Source: Datura wrightii (Eukaryota > Streptophyta > Magnoliopsida > Solanales > Solanaceae). From it: 64,000 nucleotides of DNA. The stretch is from positions 32,055,501-32,119,500 of the forward strand of contig JASDFA010000010.1 in the NCBI GenBank assembly GCA_035772735.1, read 5' to 3'. The notes under the pieces were generated by a model, which saw nothing but the letters and a program-made list of their open reading frames with translations, had not been told where the DNA came from and made no database searches. Positions 10,582-23,690 of the stretch are shown here, piece by piece. The translations under genes were made by a program, and so were the position numbers. Numbering within the stretch: position 1 is the first letter of the stretch; every line of letters begins with the position of its first letter.

Positions 10582-12020
10582 TGATGACATGCAAATCCAC
10601 TCCTTACAAGGACAAAGTGTAGACGGTCTCTGCAATATAAATACCCAATTCGTGAGTGGGGTCGAATCCATATGAAATAGAGATTTGATGGAACAAAAGC
10701 TTCTTATTGAATTGAACTAAATGCCTCATTGCATTAAAAATGGAAAAATATAAATGTCGGGGAAAGTAAGATCACAATTTGAATTTAAATCAACTACCAA
10801 TAAAAAACAAGGCAACAAAATTGAATGAAGAACGACGACCAAGGGCCAGGGGTGTGCTATTTGATGGGTATCAATTGGATTGAAATTAACTAGGAAAATA
10901 AAACTATTACTTACAAGCATAAATAATTATGGATAAGGTACCCGATGTATTTCACTTGAGTGCCTTTTTTCTCTGGTTTTGTCAAACCCCTAGGTCCCAA
11001 ATAATTCATCCACTATGACTTGGGTAAGAATTGAACTAAACCTCAACTCTTTAATGGGTGTATTAAAATGGGTTTTGGATATCTCTAGACCAACCCCACA
11101 TAATAAGAACCCAAATACCCATCGTTGTTTTCTCAGCCATATTCTATTACCCTTTTCAAGCAAATATAGATTAAGCAAACATAACCCACATTTACAACTA
11201 TGGATAATTCAATTATAATTTGGAGAAAACAACAGATTTATACTAAATGAGTAATTGTAAGATAAATATAGAAATACCCAATCCAATTTAGCCTCAATCT
11301 TGCACGCATCCCTAGCAAAATATTTAGCCACTAATAGACGAAAAATACAAAATCATATTGACAAATTAATTCATAGAATTCATCATTAAGAGTAAATTTC
11401 AAGCTCAAATTTGTCTTCAATGGAGGTTTTTATCTTGAGGAAGAGGAAGAAGAAGAAGAAGATGATGATGAAGAAAAGCTAACTCTATTCTCTCTCTCTA
11501 CAAATTTAAACTATTCAAAACAATACAGTTCAATACTCTAATGAGAAGGAATGTTCAGTACTTTTCAAAGAATGTACAAAAGTAGATTAAAGTTGCTTCT
11601 CTTTTTCTATGCTAGATGATTTTACCCTTCTAATGACGACTTCACTAGCGAGTCATCGGCGTTCCGCCAGTGCCCATCAACGGGGAGTCGCTCTATCGCA
11701 ACTAGGGCCACTGACTTCTGCAGCAGTCTGGCATTGGCACCAGCAGTTCAGAGGTGCTGACCCGCGTTCCACCGGTGCACCTTCCACTTCAACACAGTGT
11801 GCTCCTGCATTTGGCCAGTGTTTTGTCGGTCCCATTCGATGGAGGTCAGGTCCTTTTCTTTAGCTCCATGCTTTTGTTCAATTTTTTTTGCTTTCTCTCT
11901 TTAAATTGAATGCCTGCAAAAACCAAAGAGAAAGAGCATAAAATCTTCCTAAATGACTTGAAAACCAAGAAAAAACTCATGTTTAAAAGCTTAATGACTT
12001 GGTAAATTACCAACTCATCA
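10582..12020 (-). repeat. B 3' LTR (left copy)
   Basis: 1439 bp, aligned along its length with 29321-30756 but clearly diverged. It contains a GAA/GAT-rich run (about 11441-11478) and a GC-rich island (about 11640-11850) that parallels the U3 modules of R1/R2. The open frame 11609-11863 lies in that island, has a counterpart at 30347-30640 only as part of the LTR, and is not regarded as a gene. Confidence 0.93.
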
Positions 12021-12057
12021 AACCCCAAAACTTAAACCATTGCTTGTCCTCAAACAA
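12021..12057 (-). promoter_or_regulatory. B polypurine tract and pre-PPT stem-loop
   Basis: Minus strand TTGTTTGAGGACAAGCAA (12057-12040) is a 7-bp stem with loop AGGA and one G-T pair. It is followed by a purine-rich GTTTAAGTTTTGGGGTT up to the LTR. R2 and A have TTGTTCG/CGAACAA arms around the same loop. Confidence 0.65.
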
Positions 12058-13091
12058 GGCAATTCTTTACAACTGAACAATTAAAGTAAGCATGTCACAC
12101 TGCATGAAATTTAGCACAAGGGACCACTAGTATTAAGACAACCCCAAAATTGCTGATCGACTCAAAGGAAAAGAGAAGTCTCAACACTATATGCAAATTC
12201 TTCAAGAGATGACCACAATCAATTGGCATGATTCACAATTGATTCCTTTATTCAAAACAAGGGTCAGAGTTTATCAAAAAGAGATTATGTAGAATCTTAT
12301 GTCATTGAAAATTCACATTCAAAGCTTACCTTAAAGCTCACTGCATTCTTGTCTCAATCACATCTTTTAGTACGTGCAAGCATGTTCCCTAAGGAAGTGA
12401 TGCCAGTCACATCAATGGAGAATCACATTTCATTTTCAAGCAATTCACACTCAAGGAGATTATAGAATGAAACAAATATGCTCACTCTCACAAAGAAATT
12501 CTCAAGCACACAACTTAACCCATAGTCTTGCCCTTCGTGTAACTCGCTACTAATGTAGAATTGCTACACTTAAAATCAGTTAGGACTTGGAGCTCATAAT
12601 GATAGCTAGGGATAAAGGTAGGATGAATGTTTTTAGTTCTAGTGACTAGAACCTCCCTAATGCCCTTTTTGTGAATATTTTTGCATGCTCCATTTTCTCT
12701 TGAGATCAACCCCTCCTTATTTCTCCTTGATCAACATTTTAGTTTTGTAACAAGAGCCACCTTTTATCTCCTTAGTTACCACTTTTAATCTCATCTAAGC
12801 AAGAGGTAGAACCTTTCAACAATTTCCCTTTTTTAAGGGCTCAAGGTTCTTTTCAATCATCCAATTCATTCATTTCCTCATAATTTGGTGCTACCTCACA
12901 TTGGAGCTCACATACTTTTTCCCATTTTCCCTTTTTGCAATACCCAAACTTAGACGTTTGCCTTATCTTTCCCTTTTCTATTCCCACACTCTTGGGACTC
13001 AAACATCGTTTTTTGCATTTCTTCTTACAACTAGCACTAGCACGGATGGGTTCCAATGAGGGATTACAAAACGGTAATAGGCTTATAATGT
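12058..13091 (-). other. B 3' untranslated region, left of C insertion
   Basis: No coding sequence is recognised. Open frames 12853-13056 and 12935-13213 overlap on opposite strands and the second crosses the LTR border of C, so neither is taken as a gene. The region continues at 22855. Confidence 0.65.
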
Positions 13092-15427
13092 TGTCACGAC
13101 CCGAACGTAAGCTTGGAACGCAACACGGGACAAGGAGCCCCGAGAGACTCCAAGTCGGCCCATGGCATGAATATACATCTAACTCAATTACTAAAGCTAA
13201 AGGGTCAACATAATAATCTTAGCGGAAGTTTGAAATAAACATAACATTAGAATACATAATCTGATGCTAAATACACCCTTTTGTCTTAAAAGTCTCTACA
13301 CATGATGAGTTGATGGGACAAGACCCCAGCTAACTCGAATAAGCTGAAAACTGAAAGTACATAGAGAAATATAATCAAGCATGATCCTCGAGAGATGAGG
13401 ACTCAACACAGCATAAGATGCTAACTCTGAAAACTGACTATGGAAGGGGATGAGCCTAAGAGTCGGGTCGTATATAATGAAATGATATAACATAAAGGTA
13501 TGTGATCAGTATGTGGAATGTATCGAGTATGCAGGGTGAGTAAAAACCACTTAAATAAGTAAAAACATTTAAAGACATGCATAATGTAAAACACAAACAA
13601 TAAGAATCTGAGAGTAGGGCTTGCATGAATTCTTTCTGAAATCTTGACCTCATCGTAACATAACATAACATCATAACTGAATCGATTGACTCAAAGCTGA
13701 AATCTTATAGTCATGAGTAAAACCAAACATTTAGTCAAACCTACTTTAAAACATATATATATATATATATATATATGTATAAATCTCATGAATGATAAAC
13801 ATGCATAACTAAAATCATAAGGAACAATGGGAGACTCATCTTTTAACCGACATACCACGATAGAGCTTACGTGATCCCAACTATCACACTCAAGTGGGTA
13901 GAGCCGTCCAAAGCTTTGTCAGGGCTAGGGACAATACCATAATATCGATAGCAAGCTCGTGGCCTAATAAGGTAGGGGATAGCTCACAAGGGACGTCTCG
14001 GAGTAATATATATAATAGTATAAATCTATGTTGGCACTTAGTTTTGAGGCATAGGATGATCGACCATTACCCTACTCGGTGCTAGACACTACGCCTAAAA
14101 ATATGCATATGTTCTACATCGTTTTTAATGAAGCTCAACATCCTCTATTGACGAAGCTCAATAATCAAATACATCTCAAATCTGAAATCATGCATATAAG
14201 AAGCTTTAGCTCAAAACATACCACAAGATAAAAGATAATTGGGAGTCTTCACTCCAAAACCATATCGTAAGCTCAATTTGGGAAATCATAAATCATACTT
14301 GAACATGTGAGCATTGCCCAATATTTTAACAAGCTTGAAAAATACTCAATTCACATCGAAAACATCATTATAAACATGGGTAGCCTAAAAATATGTTTTT
14401 CATCATACTATCTCATCATACTCATACATTCATCACAAATCTCATCTTTCATAAACTTCTCATGAATGGGCTTTTTAATTCATAAGACTCTAAACATGAT
14501 TTTAATTGAAAAAATCATAAAACATGCCCATGATTCATAATTCATTAGTAGAAACATATTTAAATCATACCCATGTAGAGAATTAGGGAATTCATGCATT
14601 GGGTTAAAACCCCATAGATTTGACATAGGAAATCCATGATTTAGAGAGGGATTGAGCATGGGTGTGAAAGGAATAACCCATAATCCTACATACCTGATTA
14701 TATCTGATTCTTACACTTCTTTGATTTCCCAAAAGGAATTTAAGAGAACCTTGAAGGGTTTACCTTGATCCCCTCTCTAGACTATCACTCTTGCATGCAT
14801 GGATATGAAAATGGCCTAAAATGAACTTAGCCCTTTAAATGAAATCATTCATAACATAAAACACGTAGTTTAGGCCTTAGGATATTAGGAATTATGGAAA
14901 AGCGCTTATTGAATTCATAGAAAATAACTGCCAGTTAGTCCTTACGAGGGACCTAACAACTCGTCACCCTTAGCCACGACTCGTGGAATCATCCATCAAG
15001 TACACTGCTTATCAGGTCATCTGGGCTCATCACGGTTGATATCATGATTCATTGCTGGTAACTACGACTCGTGGTCACCACTCGTCATGTACAATGCCTC
15101 ATACTTGATTAAATTTTACCCTGCTGGTCACGACTCATCCCACGAATCATGGTGGCTGACCACAACTCATGGGGTCCTCTCGTTAGGCACACTGTCTTCC
15201 TCTTTCTCTTTTCTCAATCACCGCTCTCCACGACTGACCTAATGAGTCATGGGGCCTAACCATGACTTGTAGTCACGTCCGTGGGGATTCCATTGCTAAA
15301 ATTTTCAAACCCACTTCTTGAGCCTCACCATGAGTCACATCACCATCTATTCTGTGCCTGATGCCAGCTTTTATGTTTTTCCCGTTTCAAATCCAGGGTC
15401 TGATCTTTGAGCTTCCGGAGTATAACA
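13092..15427 (-). repeat. C 3' LTR (left copy)
   Basis: 2336 bp, direct repeat of 20517-22854. About 14945-15330 carries a run of CACGACTCGTGG-like palindromic words separated by 30-60 bp, many decayed by C-to-T changes. Small open frames inside are not genes. Confidence 0.94.
13753..13776. repeat. (AT)n microsatellite in C LTR
   Basis: Twelve uninterrupted AT units. The right LTR has a shorter interrupted version near 21180-21198, so the run grew or shrank after insertion. Confidence 0.95.
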
Positions 15428-15670
15428 ATATCCCCCTTGGGAACACTCATCCTTGAATGTTGGAAAACATACAGGAAAAGCGGAGAAATGCAATCATCAT
15501 ATTCCAATACTGATCATTTAAACCGAAAACTGACATAATGACTATCTCCTTTTAAGTTATATAGCTGAACTGAATTCACAAATCATACATATATCCATAT
15601 ACATAAAAGAAACTCAGGCACATGAACTGAACATGAAAACTAAATAGAATTTGAGAGCAAAATTGATACC

Positions 15671-18600
15671 TCATGCTAGAACTAAGCTAGTAGAAAATAA
15701 ATGTGCGTATCTAGCCATTTTATCCGCTTCGGCTTCCCACGTAGCTCCCTCAACATGCTGATTCCTCCATAACACTTTAACTAAAGCTACTTCCTTGTTC
15801 CTTATCCTTCAAACCAGACGATTTAGTATTTCTACCAGAACCGCCTCATAACTGAGGCTTTCTTTCACACCAACACTGTCCACTGGGACAACTAGAATTG
15901 GATCACCCAAACACTTCTTTAAGAGCGATACATGGAATACAGGATGCACAGAGGCTAATTCTGAGGGTAACTCCAATTCATATGCCACCTTGCTAATCCG
16001 TTCCACAATCCGGTAGGGGGAAACATAACGAGGGATGAGTTTTCCTTTCTTTCCAAACCGCATCACTCCCTTCATGGGAGATACATTCAGAAACACCCAA
16101 TCATCCACCTCGAAATCCAATTCTCTCATTCTCACATCAGTGTAGGACTTTTGGTGACTTTGAGCTATTTTCAACCTATCCCGTATGAGCTGAACCTTCT
16201 CCATAACCTCCTGAACCGAATCTGGCCCTATCATCGCCGCTTTACCAACTTCGAACCAACCAATGGGCGACCTACATCTCCGCCCATAGAGAGCCTCATA
16301 TGGAGCCATCTGGATGCTGGAATGATAGCTGTTATTGTATGCGAACTCGATAAGAGGCAAATGATCATCCAACTACCTTTGAAGTCAATCGCGCATGCTC
16401 TCAACATTTCTTCGAGAGTCTGAATTGTCCGCTCCACTTGGCCATCCATTTCCGGGTGAAATGTTGTGCTGAGCTTAACTTGAGTACCAAGTCCTTTTTG
16501 AAATGACCTCCAAAACTGAGAGGTAAATTGGGTACCTCTATTTGAAATGATGGATAAGGGCACTCCATGCAATTGAACTAGCTCCCGGATATACAATTTG
16601 ACATAATCCTCCTTCGAATTCGTGGTCTAACTGGTAGAAAATGAGCGGCCTTGGTTAACCTGTCTACCACAACCAAAATGGAGTCATATTTCCGACGAGT
16701 ACGAGGCAACCCTGTGATGAAGTCCATATTGATTTCTTCCCATTCAAAGTAGGAATATTGATATCCTTAAGCATGCCTCCCGGTCTCTGGTGTTCAACCT
16801 TTACTTGCTGACAGTTTGGGCACCTAGCTACAAACTCCACGATGTCCTTCTTCATGCCATTCCACCAATAGACTTACCGTAAGTCACGATACATCTTGGT
16901 GGCACCTGGATGGATAGAATACCTGGATCCATGAGCCTCATGCAACATTCGACTCCTCAAGTAATCCACATCTGGAACATATAAGCGACCCTGGTATCGA
17001 CGCACACTATCTCCCCCTTTGGAGAAGACCCCTACCTTCTGCTTTTGAACCACTTCCTTTAACTTTACCAAAATAGGGTCCTCATCTAGTCTATATTTTA
17101 CATCAATCACCAGTGATAATTCTGATCCGTTCTGAACAACAACACCGCCATCGGTCGAGTCAACCAACCTAACTCCTAACCTTGCGAGTCGATGCACATC
17201 CTTCAGAAGCTCCTTCTTTCCCTCATCCACATGGGCCACACTCTCCATAGAGAGTCTACTAAGTGCGTCTGCTACTACATTGGCCTTACCCCGATGGTAA
17301 ATTACACTCATATCATAGTCCTTGAGTAGCTCCAACCACCTCTTTAGCCGAAGATTGAGATTCTTCTGGGTGAACACATATTGTAAACTCTTATTGTCCA
17401 TAAACACATCCACATGGACCCCGTACAAGTAATGTCGCAATATCTTCAAGGCAAATACCACTACGGCAAATTCAAGATTGTGGGTTGGGTAATTCTTCTC
17501 ATGAACCTTTAGCTGTCTAGAAGCATATGCTATAAATTTCCTGCTCTACATCAATACACACCCAAGTCCAATCCTTGAAGCATTACAATACACCACAAAC
17601 CCATTACCCTCCGGTAGAGTTAACACCGGTGCTGAAGTAAGTGGGGTCTTCAACTCTTAGAAGCTCTTCTCACAAGCCTCTAACCATTTGAATTTCACCT
17701 TCTTCTGGGTCAATTTGGTCAAAGGAGTTGAAATAGATGAGAAACCTTCAAAAAACCTTCGATAGTAGCCGGCTAAATCCAAGGAGCTCTGAATTTTTGA
17801 AAGGTTCACCAGTCTAGGCTAATTCTTTACCACTTCTATTTTCTGAGATTCCACCTTTATATCCTCACTTGACACCACATGGCCCAAAAACGCTACAGGA
17901 TTCAACCAAAACTTGCACTTGTTGAATTTTGCATATAGTTGGCGATCCTTGAGAATCTGAAGCACTATTCTCAAATGAGCAGCATGTTCCTCCTCGCTCT
18001 GAGAGTATATCAAGATATCATCAATAAACACAATCATGAATATATCCAAGAATGGCTTGAATACCCTATTCATCAAGTCCATAAAAGCTGTAGGAGAATT
18101 CATTAGTCCAAAAGAGATAACTACAAACTCGTAATGACCATACCGCGTCCTGAAAGTTGTCTTTGGGATGTCACTCTCTCGGACTCTCAGCTGATGATAC
18201 CCGAATCTGAGATCTATCTTTGAAAAACACTTGGCACCCTGAAGCTGGTTGAAATCATCAATCTTGGGTAGAGGATACATGTTCTTGACGGTGACTTTAT
18301 TCAATTGTCAATAGTCAATATACATTCGAAGAGAACCATCATTCTTTCGAACAAAGAGAACTGGTGCACCCCATGGGGAATTGCTTGGTATAATGAAACC
18401 CTTATCTAATAGGTCCTTCAACTATTTTTTCAAATCCTTTAGCTCGACTGGAGCCATTCTCTAGGGAGGAATAGATATAGGCTGCGTGTCAGGAAAAAGG
18501 TCAATACCAAAATCAATCTCCCACTCGGGAGGGATTCCCGCTAGATCATCAGGAAAGACCTATGGATACTCACATACTACTGGAACATATTGGATAGTTG

Positions 18601-20307
18601 GGGTCTCGTACATCAAATCCTTAACCCTAACTAGATGGTACATACAAACTTTGGAGATCATCTTTCTAGCCTTAAGGAGGAAATGAAATGACCTACAGGC
18701 ATAGCTGAACTGCCCTTCCAATCTAAGACTGGCTCTCCCGGAAATCTAAACTCTACTGTCTGGGTTCTACAATTAACTGAGGCATAACATGAAAATAGCT
18801 AATCCATGACGAGGATAACATCAAAACCAGTCATGGCTAACTCTATCAAATCTGCTGAGGTGACTTTCTGAAGGACTGAGACCGGGTAGCCTCTACACTC
18901 CCGTCTAGCTACAACTGAATCACATACTAGAGTAGAAACTGAGAAGGGTTCTGACAAGACTTCGGGACTGACTCCAAAGCTACTAGCCACATAGGTATCA
19001 TAAAAGACAAGGTAGCCCCCAGATCTAACAAAGCATATACATCAAGATGGAAAACTCATAATATACCAGTGACTACATCCGAGGAGACCTTCAGCTCCTG
19101 GCAGGAAGCTAATGCATAGAATCTATTTTGGCACTGACTGCCACCTGTGTTGGTAGATGCCCCTTGGTGTGCTGAGCGTGCGGGTGGGGCTGCTTCATTA
19201 GAAGCTGGGGCTTAGCCCCCATCATGGTCCTGTCTCGCTGCCGGACAATCCTGAGCATATGTTCGCATTTCCCACACCCAAAACAAGTGCCTGAATCTGC
19301 CAAGCACCGGCCCCTATGCCCCCGACCATATCCGCAGTAAGATGGAATAGTAGAATCTGCGAGTCTTTTGCTCTAACCCCTTGAGCCTGGTGCTCGGCCC
19401 CTCTAATCGTGCCTTGGTATGGATGGCACGTTCGATGCTCAAGATGTTGGGGCTGATGACCTCTAGTGGGTCTTCTATTGGTTCCCACCACCTGACCTCG
19501 GCTGTGAGAATCTGTGACTATCAGTCCTGGCCCTCTTGGCCTCCCTCTCTCTCAGCTGTGTTGCGTCCATCTACTGGGTGTACAAAACTATTTGAGGGAA
19601 ATCCATATCCTGGTGGAGCATGGAGGTCTTACAATACTTGTCCAAATAGCCCGCCATGCCATGAACAAATCTGCTCACCCGCGCCATCTAATCAGCCACT
19701 AACTCTAGGGTGTACTTTGATAGGCGAGTGAACTCAAGGGCATACTCCTGCACGGTCATTCTCCCTTGCATAAGATTCACGAACTCAACTGCCTTTACTT
19801 CCCTCATCTCATGAGGGAAGAATTGATCTAAGAACGCAACATGGAACTCCTCACAAGTGACGGGACTTGCTTCGGCAGCCCTAATATCTTTCCATTGACG
19901 AAACTAGATGTGTGCGACCCCTTTAGCTAATATGAGGCAAACTCCGCACACTCAACTCCATTTACCCCCATGACTTGTGTGATCTTAACAATCTCATCAA
20001 TGAACTCATGCGGGTCCTCATCTACCTTTGACTCGAGGAACTCTAGCGGTTTCATTCTCAAGAAATCTCTAACTCAAGCCGCTGCTCCATTTCCATTTTG
20101 TGGGACATGCACAACTGCCTGCTAATTAGCCTAAGTGGTCAAGGCCTGCGTGAACATCTAAATAGCTGCTCGAAACTCAACGTGGGTAACCAGCTCCAGT
20201 GCATGGTGCTCCTAAATTGGTGGGGCCTGCTGGTGCCCATTTTCATTGGCATCCTCGTGGACTTCTCCATTTCTATTCCTCCTACCATTTTCTCTTCGGG
20301 GAGACAT
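15671..20307 (-). pseudogene. gag-pol: C gag-pol polyprotein with chromodomain, many lesions
   Basis: Start at ATG 20307 (MSPRRENGRR). Gag runs to a CCHC-like knuckle (CFGCGKCEHML, about 19250-19280) whose last Cys is lost by a frame change. Protease shows LLDLGATLSF (about 19020). RT includes IDLRFGYHQLRVRESDIPKT and the active-site box FIDDIL (about 18025). RNase H/tether includes FMDNKSLQYVF and ANVVADALSRLSMES. Integrase has CPNCQQ, then SNRGTQF where the catalytic Asp should read SDRGTQF, and GQVERTIQTLEEML with Glu kept. A C-terminal chromodomain (VLWRNQHVEGATWEAEAD, about 15705-15770) ends at TGA 15673-15671. Lesions include TGA 18310-18308 in place of Arg, several frameshifts between blocks, and the Asp-to-Asn change. 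It would have made a full replication set; now dead. Confidence 0.92.
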
Positions 20308-20500
20308 AATTCTTCATTTGCGAATAGCATGAAATAGAAAGATGGGGAGACTTTTCATTGCATGACATAGATCATGAAAGAAGGGAACATTTCCTAAACG
20401 TCTCGTAGCCTCTTCGTCATAAGTGTGGCGCGCTTCACATCCATGAAAAAGACTCTACTTAACACGGCTTTCAGACACCCTAGGACACTTCAAACCTATT

Positions 20501-20512
20501 TCTCTGATACCA
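20501..20512 (-). promoter_or_regulatory. C primer binding site, initiator tRNA-Met
   Basis: Minus strand TGGTATCAGAGA follows the LTR end after AACT; 11 of 12 match the usual TGGTATCAGAGC. The leader 20308-20500 is non-coding and its distal part is nearly shared with element E (51230-51393). Confidence 0.9.
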
Positions 20513-20516
20513 AGTT

Positions 20517-22854
20517 TGTCATGACCCGAACGAACTCCCGGATTTCAACACGGGACAAAGAGCCTCGAGAGACTCCAAGTCGACCCATGGCATGAACATA
20601 CATCTAACTCAATTACTAAACTTGAAGAGTCAACATAATAATCTTAGGAGAAGTCTAAAATAAATATAACATTAGAATACACTATCTGAAGCTGAATACA
20701 TCCTTTTGTATGAAGAGCCTCTACACAAGATGAGTTGATGGGACAAGACCACAACTAACTCAAATAAGCTGAAAACTGAGAGTATATAGAGAAATCTAAT
20801 CAAGCATAGTCCTTAGGAGATAAGGACTCACCATAGCATAAGATGCTAACTCTGAAAACTGACTATGGATTGGGTTAAGCCTAAGAGCCGGATCCTGTAT
20901 CATGAAACAATATAGCATAAAAGTATGCCGTCAGTACGTGGAATGTACCGAGTATGCAGGGCAAGTAATAACCGCTTAAATAATTAAAAACATTTACAGA
21001 CATGCATAATGTAAGACATAAACAATAAGAATCTGATAGTAGGGCTTGCATGCATTCTTTTTGAAATTATGATCTCATCATAGCATAACATAACATCATA
21101 ACTTAATCGATTGACTCAAAGCTGAAATCTGATAGTCATGATGTTAAGAACAAACATAGAGTCAAACTTTCTATAGAACATATATACATATATATACAAA
21201 TCTCATAAATGATAAACATGAATAACTCAAATCATGAGGAATAATGAGAGACTCGTCTTTTAACCGACATACCATACTAAAGCTTATGTGGTCCCAACTA
21301 TCACACTCAAGTGGGTAGAGTCATCCAACGCCTTGCCAGGGCTAGGGACGATACCATGATATCGATATCAAGCTCGTGGCCCAATAGGGAAAGGAAAAGC
21401 TCACAAGGGAGGTCCCAGAGTAATATATATAATAGTACAAAACCTACATTGGCGTGTAGTTCCGAGGCATAGGGTGATCGACCCTTAGCCTACTCGGTGC
21501 TAGAAACTACTCCCAAAAACATGCATATGCTTTACATCATTTTTCAACAAAGATCAACATCGTCTATTGACAAATCTCAATAATCAAATACATCTCAAAT
21601 CTGAAATCATGCATATGAGAAGCATTAGCTCAAAACATACCACAAGCTAAAAGATAATTGGGAGTCTTCTCTCCAAAACCATGTGGTAAGCTTAATTCGG
21701 GGAATCATAAATCATACTTGAACATGTGAGCATTGCCAAATATTTTAACATGCTTGAAAATACTCAATTCACATCGAAAACATCATTATAAATATGAGTA
21801 GCTTGAAAACATGCTTTTCATTATACTATCTCATCATACTCATACATTCATCACAAATTGCATCTTTCACAAACTTCTCATCAATGGGGTTTTTAATTCA
21901 TAAGACTTGAAACATGATTTTAATTGAAAACATCATAAAACTTGCTCATGATTCATAATTAGTAGAAACATATTTAAATCATACCCATGTAGAGAATTGG
22001 GGAATTCATGCATTGGGTTAAAACCGCATAGCTTAGACATAGGAAATCCATGATTTATAAAGGGATTGGGCATGGGTGTGAAAGGAATCGCCCATTCATA
22101 ACCCTAAATACCTGATTATATCTTATTCTTACACTTCTTTGATTGCCTAAGAGGAATTGAAGAGAACCCTCTCTAGACTACTACTCTTGCATGCATGGAT
22201 ATGAAAATGGCCTTAAATGAACTTAACCCCTTTAAAAGACATCATTCATAACTTAAAACGCCGTAGTTTAGGCCTTAGGATCTTAGGAATTACATAAAAG
22301 CCGCTACCAAATTCACAGAAAATGACTCCAGTTAGTCCCCAAGGGACCTAACGACTCGTCACCCTTGGACATGACTTGTGGCATCATCTGTCAAGTACAC
22401 TGCTTATCAGGTCATCTAGGCTCATCACGGTTGACATCAGGATTCATTTCCTGTGACCACGACTTGTGGTCACCACTCGTCATGTACACTGCCTCATCCT
22501 TGATTAAATTTTACCATGCTGGTCACGACTCATCCCATGAATCGTGGTGGCTGACCACGACTTATGGGGTCCTCCTGTTAGGTACACTATCTTCCTCTTC
22601 CTCTTTTCTCAATCACCACTCCCCACGACTGACCTAACAAGTCATGGGGCCTAACCATGACTCGTGGTCACGTCTGTGGGGATTTCATTGCTCAAATTTT
22701 CAAACCCAACTCTTGAGCCTCACCACGAGTCACATCATGACTCATGGGTTGCTCTCATTGGTTACCTCACGATCCATTTTGTGGCTGATGCTAGTTTTTA
22801 AGTTTTTCTCCGTTTCAACTCTTGGGTATAATCCTTGGGCTTCCGGGTATAACA
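20517..22854 (-). repeat. C 5' LTR (right copy)
   Basis: 2338 bp partner of 13092-15427. The CACGACTCGTGG-type words (about 22345-22760) are recognisable. Open frames 22365-22637 and 22644-22904 lie in that array; the second crosses the LTR border and is accidental. Confidence 0.95.
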
Positions 22855-23690
22855 AATTTGGTACCCAAGAAAAAGGTTTAAAGGCTCAACATTGGCTAAA
22901 ATAATGTACTAAGTGCAGCTACATGTAGGATTGCGCCTTGAGTCACACTTGGGGCATGTTCTAAACCATTTACGCATGAAAATTCAGCTAAAACCTCACA
23001 CCACAAAGCATCACCCTCCAAGGGTTTCACACAATTTTCATAACCACAACAAGAGTATGACTTAAAACATGATAGCATGTGAATCAAAAGCCAAACAAGG
23101 AATGTGCAACTTATGACAAAAGAGTACTCAACTTTTAAATTCAAATGCCACTTTTCCTCAAAATCTATTTTTCTTTACAATTCCATTTCAGAAATTTTTG
23201 GTGGTACCTCTCAAAAGACATCGCAATAACCGACTCAAAAAGGACTCTAAACATGGCATTTTCCCTTAAGAGAGTCGTCTCTCAATCCATCATTGGGAAA
23301 TGCCACCCAATTTGACTATAATGGAAATGAAACAACAAGAAAATCGCACTTTGGGAAAGAACTATGCATAGACAAATCCCTTGTAGTTTATTTACTAACT
23401 GCTATAAACAAAGGCGATAATCAAAGCATGGGTCAACAATATTTTGCAATTTAAAATAATCCATCACTAGCACTAACAATTCAACAAGCAATAATTCCTT
23501 TATTAAAAAGCTTGACAAGGGAATTTAATCACAAATAAAAACTAACAATCAACTAGAGCATAAGAAATTTAGCCCGACAAGGGCAACAAAAAGACCAACA
23601 CAAGACCACACAATCCACCCCCAATTATGAATGCACATTTTCCCCAATGTAAACATGAAGAACAAAGGATGGTGAAACTTCCTGAAGAGG
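22855..23690 (-). other. B 3' untranslated region, right of C insertion
   Basis: Continuation of 12058-13091, between the ORF3 stop (23691) and the C border. It is non-coding apart from the stem-loop annotated at 23254-23305. The opposed short frames 22896-23144 and 23549-23731 are not supported by any homologue in R1 or R2. Confidence 0.6.
23254..23305 (-). promoter_or_regulatory. Conserved 3'-UTR stem-loop of B
   Basis: Minus strand arms TGGCATTTCCC and GGGAAAATGCCA enclose ATGATGGATTGAGAGACGA, with an inner GAGAG-ACGA-CTCTC hairpin. Position after ORF3 and the loop core match R1, R2 and A while the arms differ. Confidence 0.65.

Larger units (their letters stand above)
13092..22854 (-). 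mobile_element. C: Tekay/Del-like chromovirus LTR retrotransposon
   Basis: LTRs 13092-15427 and 20517-22854 (about 2.34 kb) start TGTCA and end ATAACA. On the minus strand the order is 5' LTR (right), initiator tRNA-Met PBS, gag, protease, RT, RNase H, integrase, chromodomain, polypurine tract (CCCAAGGGGGATAT, 15441-15428), 3' LTR (left). Flanks AATGT (13087-13091) and AATTT (22855-22859) match at 4 of 5. The LTRs differ at many sites, so the insertion is not recent. C sits in the 3' region of B. Confidence 0.95.

Noticed and set aside
11441..11478. GAA/GAT-rich run as a coding acidic stretch
   Set aside because: Simple-sequence run in the B LTR, much shorter in the right LTR, with no open frame of note around it.
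11609..11863. 84-aa frame in the B LTR with a similar frame at 30347-30640
   Set aside because: Similarity is explained by the LTR repeat itself; the reading differs at many residues without sparing codon third positions, and there is no recognisable domain.
13092..15427. Regularly spaced palindromic words resembling a CRISPR array
   Set aside because: Eukaryotic LTR, irregular spacing, degenerate words, duplicated in the partner LTR and in solo LTR F.
22365..22904. Two plus-strand frames in the C right LTR
   Set aside because: They lie in the palindromic word array, one crosses the LTR border, and the left LTR does not keep them.
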